The notes beneath the pieces were generated by a model that was not told the origin of the DNA, did no database searches, and saw nothing but the letters and a program-made list of their open reading frames with translations. From Ahrensia sp. (GTDB lineage Bacteria > Pseudomonadota > Alphaproteobacteria > Rhizobiales > Rhizobiaceae), in NCBI GenBank assembly GCA_028817895.1, contig JAPPOQ010000030.1:186001-250000 (forward strand): a stretch of DNA of 64,000 nucleotides. Reading direction: 5' to 3'. Position 1 is the stretch's first letter, and each line of letters starts with the position of its first letter. A program made the translations under genes and the position numbers. Positions 9,875 to 19,501 of the stretch are shown one piece after another.

Positions 9875-11104
9875 TTAGCTTCTTCTGCGCAGTGTTGCCA
9901 GAAATTTAGGTGATTCAACGCCGGTTGGGTTAAGGCCAAATTTGATCTGCGCTTTGCGAATGGCAGATCGCGTCCCGCCGCCAATCTTTCCGTCAATGTC
10001 GAGATCGTAGAGGCCCATTTTCTTCAGCAGCGACTGCAATTCGATGCGCTCGTCCAGCGAAAGACGGCGAAACGGGCGCGGGACAGGCTTTTTGAAGTCG
10101 CCAAAACCGGCAATCTGATCCGCCAGATGCCCCACGGCCAGAGCATATTTGTCCGAATTGTTGTAGCGCTTGATGACGAAGAAATTGCGCAGCATCAGGA
10201 AAGCCGGGCCGTTCTCCCCCGCTGGGAACATCAGCACGCCGTTCTCACCGGTTCTGCTGAAACTGCGGCCGCCCACGCGGCGAGCACCTAGATTGGCCCA
10301 TGACCTGATCGTGCGCTGCTTTCCGGCCTGATTGCGCAGTCGCGCAGGAACCGTCACCTCATAACCCCAGGTGCGCCCTGTGCGCCAACCAGCCTTCTGG
10401 AGCAGGCGCGCGGCGGTGGCCAAGGCGTCTGGAACCGAGTTCCAGATATCGGCACCTGGTTTGCCGTCAATGTTCTGCGCATAGGCACGGTAGCTGGTGG
10501 GAATGAACTGCGTGTGCCCCATCGCCCCGGCCCATGAACCGCGCAATTGTTCCACACCAATGGCGCCGGATTGCAAGATCTTCATGGCCGCAATCAACTG
10601 ACGGCGTGCGAACTTGCGGCGGCGCCTGTCCGCATAGGCGAGTGTCGCAAGCGATCTAATCACACTGCGTAGCGACCGAGGCCGCTTCAACGCTTCACCG
10701 TAGCCTGATTCCATGGACCAGATGGCCAGCAGAATGTGCCGGTCGATCCCATATTTGCGCTCAATGCGCGACAGCCAACTTGCCCAATTCTGTTTTTCCA
10801 ACTGGCCTCTGGCGATCGTCTCTTCATTCACCCGGCTATCGAAATACATCCACAACTTCTGGCGGAATTCCGGCTGATAGCGGGCGAGTTCCAGAACCTC
10901 CGGGTCCGGCGCGGTGACACCGGCAAAGGCGCGCCGAAATGTGCTGCGCCTAATGCCATTCTTGCGCGCAACACCTTCAAACCCTTGAACCCACTTCTGG
11001 AATTTTGCGTTTGCCGATGCCGCGCCCGGCGCAAACGAGAACACACCCAATACCGCCGCAAACAGGACGGCCATGGGCAAAGCAATTGCTTTATCATACG
11101 TCAT
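9875..11104 (-). CDS. Lytic murein transglycosylase, MltB/SLT_2 family
   Basis: This 409-residue periplasmic enzyme cleaves the glycan strand of peptidoglycan to 1,6-anhydro products. A signal peptide ends near ASA (about residue 31). The SLT_2 domain carries the catalytic Glu132 in WSMESGYG and the QFIPTSY segment. A C-terminal peptidoglycan-binding domain (about 345-405) contains GLYDLDIDGKIGGGT. ATG 11104 is preferred over the upstream GTG 11113 because GGGAG lies eight bases before it. The DUF459 gene follows on the same strand. A lipobox is not seen, so the enzyme is probably soluble. Confidence 0.93.
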   Translation of the reverse strand: MTYDKAIALPMAVLFAAVLGVFSFAPGAASANAKFQKWVQGFEGVARKNGIRRSTFRRAFAGVTAPDPEVLELARYQPEFRQKLWMYFDSRVNEETIARGQLEKQNWASWLSRIERKYGIDRHILLAIWSMESGYGEALKRPRSLRSVIRSLATLAYADRRRRKFARRQLIAAMKILQSGAIGVEQLRGSWAGAMGHTQFIPTSYRAYAQNIDGKPGADIWNSVPDALATAARLLQKAGWRTGRTWGYEVTVPARLRNQAGKQRTIRSWANLGARRVGGRSFSRTGENGVLMFPAGENGPAFLMLRNFFVIKRYNNSDKYALAVGHLADQIAGFGDFKKPVPRPFRRLSLDERIELQSLLKKMGLYDLDIDGKIGGGTRSAIRKAQIKFGLNPTGVESPKFLATLRRRS

Positions 11105-11220
11105 CGAGATCACTCCCTAGCGATTCGGTTACGGCGATTCTGCGGTTGGACCACTGACCATAGCGTTAACATCGCCTTTACCAAGCCGATTTGTCGCACA
11201 TGCATTTGAAGGAGCCTGCC

Positions 11221-12105
11221 TTGGCCGCTTCCAGCCCGATTCGTCCCGTTCGCAAAGCCGTTTTTCCGGTTGCCGGGCTTGGCACGAGATTTCTTCCCGC
11301 ATCAAAATCGGTGCCCAAGGAAATGCTCACCGTGGTCGACATGCCGGTGATCCAATATGCGGTGAGTGAGGCAAAAGAAGCGGGGATCGAGCATTTCGTT
11401 TTTGTAACCGGCCGCAACAAGGCCGTCATCGAAGACCATTTCGATATTCAGCCCGAGCTGCGCGACACTCTCGCCGCCCGCAACAAGCAAGACATGCTGG
11501 ACGTGCTGGACCGCTATCAGCCGGAAGCGGGAACAACGAGCTTTACGCGCCAGCAGGCACCCAAAGGGCTGGGACATGCCGTCTGGTGCGCACGGGACAT
11601 TGTCGGAGACGAGCCCTTCGCCCTGCTCCTGCCCGACATGGTGATGCAGGCGCCGAAGGGCTGCCTTTCAACCATGATGGATGTGTATAACAAGACCGGC
11701 GGCAACATCATCGCGGTTCAGGAATGCGACCCCGAGGAGGTATCCAGCTACGGCATCGTCGCCAAAGGTGCAGATGTGGAAGGCGGGTTTGAAATCACAG
11801 ACATGGTGGAGAAGCCGAAAAAGGAAGACGCACCATCCAACCTCTACATCAATGGCCGTTACATCCTTCAACCCGATATTTTCCGACTGTTGGAAAATCA
11901 GGAAACGGGCGCTGGTGGCGAAATCCAGATTACGGATGCAATGCTGCGGCTCGCAGGTGAACAGCCCTTTTTCGGCACTGTGTTTGAAGGCAACACATTT
12001 GACTGCGGGTCAAAGGAAGGCTTCATCGCAGCCAATGTGTCATTCGCGCTTGAACGCGATGATACCGGCCCCATCATCCGCGAGATGCTGAAAAACTTGC
12101 TCTAG
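11221..12105 (+). CDS. galU: UTP-glucose-1-phosphate uridylyltransferase
   Basis: This protein of about 294 residues makes UDP-glucose for exopolysaccharide, lipopolysaccharide and glycan synthesis. The nucleotide-binding loop [11 protein letters not shown], the KEML block and FDCGSKEGF near the C-terminus are characteristic. The start is debatable. TTG 11221 has AGGAG (11210-11214) six bases upstream and begins just before the first conserved strand, so it is chosen. ATG 11200 is also in frame but has no ribosome site. The gene is transcribed divergently from the lytic transglycosylase and converges on choV, only 12 bases apart at the 3' ends. Confidence 0.96.
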   Translation: MAASSPIRPVRKAVFPVAGLGTRFLPASKSVPKEMLTVVDMPVIQYAVSEAKEAGIEHFVFVTGRNKAVIEDHFDIQPELRDTLAARNKQDMLDVLDRYQPEAGTTSFTRQQAPKGLGHAVWCARDIVGDEPFALLLPDMVMQAPKGCLSTMMDVYNKTGGNIIAVQECDPEEVSSYGIVAKGADVEGGFEITDMVEKPKKEDAPSNLYINGRYILQPDIFRLLENQETGAGGEIQITDAMLRLAGEQPFFGTVFEGNTFDCGSKEGFIAANVSFALERDDTGPIIREMLKNLL

Positions 12106-12117
12106 CGGTTTACCCGC

Positions 12118-13209
12118 TCAATTTCCGCGATTGAGCGCTTTCACCACATCGTCCATCGCGATTGTCCCGACAACTTCACCGTGCTGGTCTTCAACCAACA
12201 GCGGTTCTCCGGTCGCCACAAGGAGGTCCATCATGGTGGCCACCGGTGTTTCCAACGGGACGATGATATGCGCACCCGCCTTGAGAGCAGCGTCCGACAG
12301 CCGGACCGCGCCGCGCTTGCGCACTGTTTTTGCGCGTTTGACGATTTCCGCGGCCCGCAGCACGGATAGCGGATTCATATGGGCCACAAACTCGGCAACA
12401 TAATCGGTGGCCGGGTCCAGGATAATCTCCTGCGCCGTGCCCACCTGAATTATGCGCCCGCCCTCCATGATCGCGATGCGATTGCCGATCTTGAGCGCCT
12501 CGTCGAGGTCGTGTGACACGAAAATGATGGTCCGCTTCATCTCGGCTTGAAGCGCCAGCAAATCGTCCTGCAACTTGTCACGGATCAGCGGGTCGAGCGC
12601 TGAAAAGGGTTCATCCATCAGGAGGATCGGCGCTTGGGTGGCGAAGGCGCGCGCGAGGCCAACGCGCTGCTGCATGCCGCCGGACAGTTCGCCGACCTGA
12701 CGGTCACCCCAATCAGCGAGCCCAACCAGCGCCAATTGCTCGTCCACCCTGCGCGCTCTTTCATTAGCCGGGACGCCGGATATCTCCAGCCCGAAGCCGA
12801 CATTGTCGCGCACGCTGCGCCAGGGCAGCAGGCCAAACTGCTGAAACACCATCGCGACGCGCTGCTGGCGCAGGTGGCGCAAACGTTTGGCACCGCAGGT
12901 TTGCGGGTCAGCAAAGTCACTCAACTCATCATCCATGGCGACCAGCGCTTGCCCGCGAATGACAGGGTTCAAGCCATTGACGGCGCGCAGCAGGGTCGAC
13001 TTACCCGAACCGGACAAGCCCATGAGAACAACGATTTCACCCTCATGAATGTCCAGCGAGCAGCCCGCGACGCCCAGCACCTGACCGGTGTCGCGCTGAA
13101 TTTCAGCACGATCCTTGCCAACATCGATGAGAGGCAAGGCGGATTCTGGCTTGTCGCCAAACACGATGTCGACATCGCGAAACTGCACGATAGCGCGCGA
13201 CGCGCTCAT
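12118..13209 (-). CDS. choV: Choline/betaine ABC transporter, ATP-binding subunit
   Basis: This 363-residue ATPase drives uptake through ChoW. Walker A GLSGSGKST, signature LSGGMQQRV and Walker B ILLMDEP are intact. A C-terminal CBS-like domain (about 290-360) is typical of the ProV/OpuA/ChoV group and, in relatives, senses ionic strength or regulates turnover. The start codon overlaps the choW stop (ATGA), so translation is coupled. With choX and choW it forms a three-gene minus-strand operon. Assignment to choline rather than betaine rests on the ligand residues of the neighbouring choX. Confidence 0.95.
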   Translation of the reverse strand: MSASRAIVQFRDVDIVFGDKPESALPLIDVGKDRAEIQRDTGQVLGVAGCSLDIHEGEIVVLMGLSGSGKSTLLRAVNGLNPVIRGQALVAMDDELSDFADPQTCGAKRLRHLRQQRVAMVFQQFGLLPWRSVRDNVGFGLEISGVPANERARRVDEQLALVGLADWGDRQVGELSGGMQQRVGLARAFATQAPILLMDEPFSALDPLIRDKLQDDLLALQAEMKRTIIFVSHDLDEALKIGNRIAIMEGGRIIQVGTAQEIILDPATDYVAEFVAHMNPLSVLRAAEIVKRAKTVRKRGAVRLSDAALKAGAHIIVPLETPVATMMDLLVATGEPLLVEDQHGEVVGTIAMDDVVKALNRGN

Positions 13210-14042
13210 TTTGCGTCTCCGATGCGCAGCAACCGATCAAGAAGAATTGCCACGACAACGATGACAAACCCGGCCTCAAAGCCGAGCGCCGTGTTGACCG
13301 TATTCAACGCACGCACGATCGGCACGCCGAGACCATCGGCACCCACAAGAGCGGCAATCACCACCATCGAAAGCGACAGCATGATGGTTTGCGTCAATCC
13401 GGCCATGATTTGAGGCATGGCGGACGGCAGTTCCACCTTCCAAAGCAATTGACGCGACGATGCGCCGAAGGCGTGCCCGGCCTCCAGCATGGCCTTTGGG
13501 GTTGAAGCTATGCCAAGCTGCGTGAGCCGGATTGGCGCGGGGATGACGAAGATCACCGTCGCAACGAGACCCGGCACCATTCCAAGCCCAAAGAAGATGA
13601 TGGCCGGGATCAGATAAACGAAGGTTGGCAGGGTCTGCATCAGATCGAGAATCGGTCGCACCAGCGCATAAGCGCGCTTGTGATGGGCCAAAAATATGCC
13701 GATCGGCACTCCAACCGCCATGCAGACAAGGGCGGAGGCCAGCACCAGCGTCAGCGTCTCGGTTGTTTCCTCCCAATAGCCCTGATTGATGATGAACAGC
13801 AGACCAAGGGCAACAGAAACGGCTAGCGGCACCGAACGCTTCAACCAGAGCGCAAGCGCTGTCACCAGCGCCACGGTCACCAAAGCCGGAGGAAATTGCA
13901 GCACAGCCAATATGGCCGAGATCATCACATCGAGCACGGCCTCAACGGCGCGAAAGATGAAGGCCGCATTGTCGGTGAGCCAGTCAACCACGCCCTTGGC
14001 CCATTTGCCGACGGGGATCTTGTTATCCTCAAGCCACTCCAT
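13206..14042 (-). CDS. choW: Choline/betaine ABC transporter, permease subunit
   Basis: This 278-residue inner-membrane permease has about six hydrophobic segments and the EAGHAFGASSRQLLWKVELP coupling loop, which contacts the ATPase. ATG 14042 is chosen because GGAGG lies five bases upstream; 15 additional upstream codons are open but lack a site. It follows choX by 94 bases, which include a hairpin terminator, and overlaps choV by four bases. The hairpin would let choX be made in excess over choW and choV, as is common for binding proteins. Confidence 0.95.
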   Translation of the reverse strand: MEWLEDNKIPVGKWAKGVVDWLTDNAAFIFRAVEAVLDVMISAILAVLQFPPALVTVALVTALALWLKRSVPLAVSVALGLLFIINQGYWEETTETLTLVLASALVCMAVGVPIGIFLAHHKRAYALVRPILDLMQTLPTFVYLIPAIIFFGLGMVPGLVATVIFVIPAPIRLTQLGIASTPKAMLEAGHAFGASSRQLLWKVELPSAMPQIMAGLTQTIMLSLSMVVIAALVGADGLGVPIVRALNTVNTALGFEAGFVIVVVAILLDRLLRIGDAK

Positions 14043-14085
14043 GCATGCCTCCGGTGGTTCGGTGTGAGGCGCGGCCCTGCTCAGC

Positions 14086-14113
14086 AAAAAGGCCGATCAG
14101 ACGACCGGCCTTT
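14086..14113 (-). terminator. Attenuating hairpin between choX and choW
   Basis: On the minus strand AAAGGCCG (14113-14106) pairs with CGGCCTTT (14095-14088) around a 10-base loop and runs into two more Ts. It sits between choX and choW inside the operon and probably ends a share of transcripts after choX. Confidence 0.65.
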
Positions 14114-14136
14114 GCCTCGACCTCAGGACTGTGGCC

Positions 14137-15081
14137 TTACAGCCCAAACGCTGATTTGACAGCAGCTTGCGCGTCTCCACCATCCACGGTTGTGACACCG
14201 TCGAGCCAAGCCATCACGGTATCCGGATTGGCTTTCATCCAAGCGGTTGCCGCATCTGCGGGGTCTTCGCCGTCATTGAGGATCGCGCCCATGATTTCGT
14301 TCTCCATGGCGAGCGAAAACTTCAGATTCTTCAGCAGAGCGCCGACATTGCTGCATTTATCGAGATATCCGGCCGTGACGTTGGTGTAGACCGTCGCGCC
14401 ACCCAGATTGGGGCCAAAGAAGTCGTCTCCGCCCTCAAGGTAGCTCATCTCCAGATTGGCGTTCATGGGATGCGGTTCCCAGCCAAGAAAGACGATCGGC
14501 TCGCCGGCCTTGGACGCCTTGGTTGCCTGCGCCAGCATGCCAGCTTCGGAGGACTCCACCACTTCGAACCCTTCCAGGCCAAAAGCGTTTTTGTCGATCA
14601 TGTCCTGGATCAGACGATTGCCGTCATTGCCCGGCTCAATGCCGTAAATCTTGCCGTCCAACGCGTCCTTTTTGGCGGCGATGTCGGCAAAGGTCTTGAT
14701 GTCCATATCGGCAGCGGCCTTGTTGACGGCGAGCGTGTATTTGGCACCTTCGAGATTTTCACGCACAGTCTCCACAGTACCTTCCTCGCGATACTTCTTG
14801 ATGTCGCCTTCCATGGTCGGCATCCAGTTGCCGAGGAAAACGTCAACATCGCCCTTGGCCAGCGAGACATAGGTGACGGGAACCGACAAAACTTTGATAT
14901 CTGTCTCGTAGCCTAGCGCCTTCAGCACTTCCGTTGTCGCAGCGGTGGTGGCGGTGATATCCGTCCAGCCGACATCGGAGAAAGTCACGGTTTTGCAGCT
15001 TTCGTTCTCCGCCAGTGCGGCGCCAGCAAAGGCGAGAGTTGCAAAGGCGCTTGCTGCCAAAAGTGTTGCGATGCGTTTCAA
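14137..15081 (-). CDS. choX: Choline-binding periplasmic protein
   Basis: This 314-residue solute-binding protein has a signal peptide ending in AALA (about residue 24). The aromatic box and aspartate known for Sinorhizobium ChoX (Trp43, Asp45, Trp90, Tyr119, Trp205) are all present here at a constant offset of minus four: Trp39, Asp41, Trp86, Tyr115 and Trp201. This makes choline or acetylcholine the likely ligand. The start is taken as TTG 15081, because AGGAG lies seven bases upstream and translation then begins exactly at the signal peptide (LKRIATLL). Longer in-frame starts upstream would bury the signal. It is the first gene of choXWV. Confidence 0.94.
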   Translation of the reverse strand: MKRIATLLAASAFATLAFAGAALAENESCKTVTFSDVGWTDITATTAATTEVLKALGYETDIKVLSVPVTYVSLAKGDVDVFLGNWMPTMEGDIKKYREEGTVETVRENLEGAKYTLAVNKAAADMDIKTFADIAAKKDALDGKIYGIEPGNDGNRLIQDMIDKNAFGLEGFEVVESSEAGMLAQATKASKAGEPIVFLGWEPHPMNANLEMSYLEGGDDFFGPNLGGATVYTNVTAGYLDKCSNVGALLKNLKFSLAMENEIMGAILNDGEDPADAATAWMKANPDTVMAWLDGVTTVDGGDAQAAVKSAFGL

Positions 15082-15234
15082 CGTTTCGTCTCCTGAATTG
15101 CAAATGGATCTTGAATTGCCAGTGGGCCAGCGCAGCGCCGCATCCAAGCCGGGCCGGACGCCGCTGCGCCTGTCGATTAACTGACGCATGCACAATTGTG
15201 GAAGTCAAGAAGTCGCACCCAGCGGCCCACCGAA

Positions 15235-16827
15235 TCAGTGTTGCAGGCGGACACCAAGCCTTGCTGTGAAGGCATCATAGGTCGAGGCTTCATCCGTGCT
15301 GTCAAAATTCTCATAACCCAATGAGCCGACGATCGCCGCATTGCGATTGAGCCGCCATTCGCCATCCAGAGTGGCCTGATAGACGCGGTCTTCGCGGTCA
15401 GACCCCTGATAATCCCGCAAGGATGCCAGAACACGTGCGCCAAGTGTGAGATTGAGCGCGACCTCCCGTTCGATGCCCAAGGTTCCTGCATAGGTGATCG
15501 ACCCGGATTCGCCATCAACAGTTGAAGGCGTAACCGTCGTCACCGCGGTCGCAGACACCGTGGTGAAACGTTGTGGTGACCAGTTGAGATTACCATCCAC
15601 GGTCAGGCCGGACAGCGTGCTCAAAGAGGGATCGTCGAATGATTCCGACACGACGCCGAGCGCGATCTCGCCATTGATCTTTTCGCCCCGGTCGAAGGCG
15701 AAGCCGCCGCGCAGTGACAGAAGCACACTGTCGCGTTTCTGGCCATTGCTGTCCTGCACTTCCTCATGCAGTCGCCACCCAGCGCTGCCTTCCAAAAAAG
15801 GCTGAAAGGCGGGCGATGTCTCATAGGCTATGCGCAAAGTCGCATCGAGCAGCGTGTTGGTACGGTCTGCCTGCGAAAGAGTGGTGCCGTCGCTCAAGTC
15901 ACCATCTTCGTAATCGGTGTGCGTGACGGTGCCGCGCAAGGTTGTAGTCAGGCGTCCGAAGCGGCGCTCACCCTGTGCAAAGGCACTGCCTTCCAGCACT
16001 TTTGGCCGATTGGTGACAAAGGCAGCCCCGGCGGTTTCCAGATTGTTGCTGGTGGAATTTTCCGTCGTACCGCGAAACCCGATGCCGTAAGTCATGTCGA
16101 AATCGCGCGTGTGGTCGATGCGCAATTGCGCAATGCCGTCCGCGATCGGCAAATCATCGCTGTCGTTGAAAAACTTCTGATAGCTGCCACCGACATCTGC
16201 CATGAAGGAGTGAACCGCCCAGTCCGAGGTGATCAGCAAACGCGCCGAAGTCAAAGAGAAGGCCGAGCTTTCGCCATTGGCCTCGAAATCCGCGTTGCTT
16301 GTGTGGCCAATGGTCTGGGTGAGGCTGGGAAAAAGCAGCAGGGAGCCCTTGCGAATGCCGATCGGCTCAAACGGATTGCTGCCATCGCGCTGCCCGCCGC
16401 CTTGAACTGGTCTGATACGGGCATTGGAAACAGGCGAAACCGCGCCGGTTGCATCGATGATGCCAACCTGCTGAGCCGGACGCGCACGCTGATTGCCTTC
16501 TGGTAGTGCTTCCGAATCGGCATCATCCAGTGCGCCTCTGGTCGTACGGTTTTGCCGACGATTCTGACGCGTTGAAAGTGCATTGGTGTCGCCATCGCGC
16601 GCCTCATCATCGTCTTCATCGGCAAGGTCACCAAACACGGGTTCTCGGCGCACGCCAGTCTGCTCATCAATGAATTGATCAAATGTCTGCTGCGTGCCGG
16701 AACGGGCAAATTCCTCTTCGGCATCAAGCGCCTGGCGTAGGGGTGTTTGCTGCGCATTCGCACCCGTAGCAGCAACGGCAACGGCCAGAACGCCCAGCAA
16801 GACCCAGATCGGCAGGTGTGAGACCAT
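15235..16827 (-). CDS. Outer-membrane beta-barrel protein (BBP2-like)
   Basis: This 530-residue protein has a signal peptide cleaved after ANA (about residue 25). A low-complexity, charged region (about 35-150) containing a run of Asp/Glu and Arg/Asn follows, and then a long C-terminal region of alternating amphipathic strands (about 165-530) ending in RLGVRLQH, as expected for an outer-membrane barrel. This resembles the PF10082-type barrel seen next to surface polysaccharide loci. It is divergent from kdsD, whose product feeds Kdo synthesis, so an envelope or polysaccharide role is plausible but unproved. The start has no competing ATG closer to the signal peptide. Confidence 0.78.
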   Translation of the reverse strand: MVSHLPIWVLLGVLAVAVAATGANAQQTPLRQALDAEEEFARSGTQQTFDQFIDEQTGVRREPVFGDLADEDDDEARDGDTNALSTRQNRRQNRTTRGALDDADSEALPEGNQRARPAQQVGIIDATGAVSPVSNARIRPVQGGGQRDGSNPFEPIGIRKGSLLLFPSLTQTIGHTSNADFEANGESSAFSLTSARLLITSDWAVHSFMADVGGSYQKFFNDSDDLPIADGIAQLRIDHTRDFDMTYGIGFRGTTENSTSNNLETAGAAFVTNRPKVLEGSAFAQGERRFGRLTTTLRGTVTHTDYEDGDLSDGTTLSQADRTNTLLDATLRIAYETSPAFQPFLEGSAGWRLHEEVQDSNGQKRDSVLLSLRGGFAFDRGEKINGEIALGVVSESFDDPSLSTLSGLTVDGNLNWSPQRFTTVSATAVTTVTPSTVDGESGSITYAGTLGIEREVALNLTLGARVLASLRDYQGSDREDRVYQATLDGEWRLNRNAAIVGSLGYENFDSTDEASTYDAFTARLGVRLQH

Positions 16828-16986
16828 GAGAAAGCCAGCAAAGACGAGGACATGCGGCGCAATTGCAGCGCCGTCGCAAACGATTACCGAACCGTAAACA
16901 GGCGTGGTTAACGCTTTCTTGCCAAAGCGGTGGGTGCGGCTCGAATTTCCTTTCGCGCAATGGGTGCAATCGGTTAGAGCAGAGCC

Positions 16987-17958
16987 ATGAGCACAAAAGA
17001 CGATGCCGTTGCCTCCGCGCGGCGCACCCTGAGTACCGAATCAGCAAGCCTTGATGCGCTTGAAAAGTCCTTTGACGGGCCTTTGGGCGAGCAGTTCGAG
17101 CGCGCCGTCGAAACCATTGCCGACATAGGCGGGCGGGTTATCGTCACCGGCATGGGCAAGAGCGGTCACGTCGCCGCCAAAATCGCCGCGACTTTCGCGT
17201 CAACTGGCACGCCATCCTTCTTCGTGCATCCGTCAGAAGCCAATCATGGCGATCTGGGCATGATCGCTCGCGACGATGTGATTGTGGCCCTGTCAAAGTC
17301 CGGCGAGGCGATGGAGCTTCAGGGCACGCTCGACTATTCGCGCCGCTTTGGCATCCCGCTTATCGCTATCACCGCCGCGCCGGGTTCAACGCTGGGCCGG
17401 AATGCCGACATCGTCTTGCAATTGCCGCATGTGCCGGAGGCCTGTCCGCATAATCTGGCTCCGACAAGTTCTGCTGTGATGCAGCTCGCAATGGGCGATG
17501 CACTGGCCATTGCGCTTTTGGAGAGCCGCTCTTTCTCGGCAAGCGATTTCGGTGTCTTCCATCCGGGTGGCAAGCTTGGTGCGCAACTGTCGCTGGTGCG
17601 TGACGTCATGCATGCGGGTGACGAGGTTCCGCTCGTGCAGTCCGGCACGCAGATGACGGAAGCGATCATTCAGATTTCTGAGAAGGGTTTTGGCTGTGTC
17701 GGTGTGGTCGCAGAGGATCACCTGATCGGCATCATCACAGATGGTGATCTTCGCCGTCATTTATCGACTTCTCTGTTGGCCGAAAGCGTCGACGATATCA
17801 TGACCCGCGACCCGCAGACCATTCCGCCCGACATGCTTGCTGCCTCGGCGCTCGATCTGCTGAACCGCCGCGCAATCACCACGCTCATGGTCACCGACAA
17901 TGGGTGCCCCATCGGCATTGTCCATATGCATGATTTGCTGCGCATCGGCGTGGCGTGA
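16987..17958 (+). CDS. kdsD: Arabinose-5-phosphate isomerase, KpsF/GutQ family
   Basis: This 323-residue cytoplasmic enzyme converts ribulose-5-phosphate to arabinose-5-phosphate, the first step to Kdo for lipopolysaccharide. The N-terminal SIS domain (about 40-175) shows VTGMGKSGHVAAKIAAT and the HPSEANHGDLGM loop. Two CBS domains follow (about 205-265 and 270-323). Length and domain order match KdsD. It starts 159 bases from the divergent barrel gene and converges on nfeD with 17 bases between stops. Confidence 0.95.
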   Translation: MSTKDDAVASARRTLSTESASLDALEKSFDGPLGEQFERAVETIADIGGRVIVTGMGKSGHVAAKIAATFASTGTPSFFVHPSEANHGDLGMIARDDVIVALSKSGEAMELQGTLDYSRRFGIPLIAITAAPGSTLGRNADIVLQLPHVPEACPHNLAPTSSAVMQLAMGDALAIALLESRSFSASDFGVFHPGGKLGAQLSLVRDVMHAGDEVPLVQSGTQMTEAIIQISEKGFGCVGVVAEDHLIGIITDGDLRRHLSTSLLAESVDDIMTRDPQTIPPDMLAASALDLLNRRAITTLMVTDNGCPIGIVHMHDLLRIGVA

Positions 17959-17975
17959 ACCGACGCCGCGTCTGT

Positions 17976-18437
17976 TCAAATCGCAACGACCAACAACAAC
18001 CCGTCTTCGCTGCCGGTGACGCGCACGCGCTGCCCGACAGGCAAGTCATCACCCTTGACCCGCCAGACGGTATCGCCGAGCCGCACGCGGCCCCGACCAT
18101 TTTCGATCGCATCGAGCAACACCGTTTCGTGTCCCACTAGCTGCCCAAGACGATCGTTGAGACCCTGCGTGCCCGGTTCGACGGCACCTGAGGGAAAAAT
18201 GCGTCTGCCGATCAGCACCAACAAAAGCGACAGCACCACAAAGGCGACAAGTTGAACCTGCCACGGCCACCACGCCACATCGGTGAACGGCGCCAAAGTG
18301 AGCGTGCCAATCGTGATTGCCGCAACGCCGAACCAGATCAGAAACACGCCCGGCAGAAAAATCTCGCCGATCAGCAGCATCAGACCGACAATGAACCAGG
18401 TCCAGGGGCCGAGCTCGGTGAAGATTTGCACGATCAT
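17976..18437 (-). CDS. NfeD-like membrane protein
   Basis: This 153-residue protein has two or three hydrophobic segments in the first half and a C-terminal OB-fold-like domain ending in GQRVRVTGSEDGLLLVV. Short NfeD proteins pair with stomatin-type SPFH proteins in membrane microdomains. That is the arrangement here: the SPFH gene stops four bases upstream. ATG 18437 is chosen because GGGAG lies eight bases before it; the longer upstream frame overlaps the SPFH gene and has no site. The precise role in bacteria is not settled. Confidence 0.92.
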   Translation of the reverse strand: MIVQIFTELGPWTWFIVGLMLLIGEIFLPGVFLIWFGVAAITIGTLTLAPFTDVAWWPWQVQLVAFVVLSLLLVLIGRRIFPSGAVEPGTQGLNDRLGQLVGHETVLLDAIENGRGRVRLGDTVWRVKGDDLPVGQRVRVTGSEDGLLLVVAI

Positions 18438-18441
18438 CGCC

Positions 18442-19419
18442 TCAACTCCCGCCTTTGCTTCTGCTGCGCGGCACGCTTGCAGTCGAAGGCTTCGTCTCGT
18501 CCGAACCGAACACATCCTTGGCAATCTCACCAATACCGCCCAGCGAACCTATCAGGGATGTCGCTTCCATCGGCAGCATGATCACCTTCTGGTTGGGTGC
18601 GGCGCCTATGCTTTGCAGAGCCTCGGTGTATTTTTGCGCAACGAAGTAGTTGATGGCCTGGCTGTTGCCGCTGCCGATTGCCTCGGAGACAACCTGCGTG
18701 GCCTTGGCCTCCGCCTGTGCTTCCCTTTCGCGCGCCTCCGCTTCACGGAAAGCGGCTTCCTTCATGCCTTCCGCCTCCAGAATCTGTGCTTCCTTCTCGC
18801 CCTCGGCCCGCAATACAGCCGCACGCTTCTCCCCTTCGGCCTCAAGAATCTGGGCGCGTTTGACGCGTTCGGCCTTCATCTGCTGGCCCATAGCCTGCAC
18901 AAGATCGGCCGGTGGCTCGATATCCTTGATTTCGATGCGGGTCATTTTTACGCCCCAGGGCGCAACGGCGTCGTCGACGACATGCAGAATGCGGGTGTTG
19001 ATTTCATCGCGCTTCGACAGCAATTCGTCCAGGTCCATCGACCCCATCACCGTGCGCAGATTGGTCATGGTGATGTTCTGGATCGCATGCTCCAGCCCGG
19101 TGATTTCATAGGCCGCTTTCGACGCATCCAGCACCTGAAAAAAGGTGACACCATCGACCGCGCAGGTCGCGTTGTCCTTGGTGATGACCTCCTGCGTCGG
19201 CACGTCCAGCACCTGTTCCATCATGTTCATTTTGTGGCCAACGCGCTCAATGAACGGCCAAAGGAGGTTCAAACCAGGATAGAGCGTGCGGTCGTAACGA
19301 CCAAATCTTTCAACAGTATAATTGAACCCTTGCGGGATCATTTTTACTGTTGACAATATTGCGATAACAAAAAGAACGCCCACCAGAATAATGGCGACGT
19401 CACCAATGGAAACTATCAT
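18442..19419 (-). CDS. SPFH/stomatin (paraslipin, QmcA-like) membrane protein
   Basis: This 325-residue protein has one N-terminal membrane segment (about 5-25) and an SPFH domain (about 28-190, [20 protein letters not shown] and later). A long Ala/Glu/Lys coiled coil follows (about 195-250), in which the [14 protein letters not shown] unit is repeated, and then a C-terminal region. It should form rings at the inner membrane. It is the first gene of a two-gene unit with nfeD. A perfect 14-bp palindrome lies 22 bases before its start codon. AAGGG eight bases before the ATG is the ribosome site. Confidence 0.94.
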   Translation of the reverse strand: MIVSIGDVAIILVGVLFVIAILSTVKMIPQGFNYTVERFGRYDRTLYPGLNLLWPFIERVGHKMNMMEQVLDVPTQEVITKDNATCAVDGVTFFQVLDASKAAYEITGLEHAIQNITMTNLRTVMGSMDLDELLSKRDEINTRILHVVDDAVAPWGVKMTRIEIKDIEPPADLVQAMGQQMKAERVKRAQILEAEGEKRAAVLRAEGEKEAQILEAEGMKEAAFREAEAREREAQAEAKATQVVSEAIGSGNSQAINYFVAQKYTEALQSIGAAPNQKVIMLPMEATSLIGSLGGIGEIAKDVFGSDETKPSTASVPRSRSKGGS

Positions 19420-19441
19420 ATCGAAAACCCTTTCTCTTGTT

Positions 19442-19455
19442 CACTATATAGTGAT
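19442..19455. promoter_or_regulatory. Perfect 14-bp palindrome upstream of the SPFH-nfeD operon
   Basis: TCACTATATAGTGA is a perfect dyad 22 bases ahead of the SPFH start. It contains TATAGT and could overlap the minus-strand -10 region, so a repressor site is possible. The regulator is unknown. Confidence 0.45.
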
Positions 19456-19501
19456 CGTGAACCTTCTCTTCAATAGAAGCGCCTCCGATTTCGACTTGCA
19501 A

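Noticed and set aside
18283-19353. 356-codon plus-strand frame over the SPFH gene
   Set aside because: It mirrors the coiled-coil codons of the SPFH gene and is Leu/Phe/His-rich without domain features.
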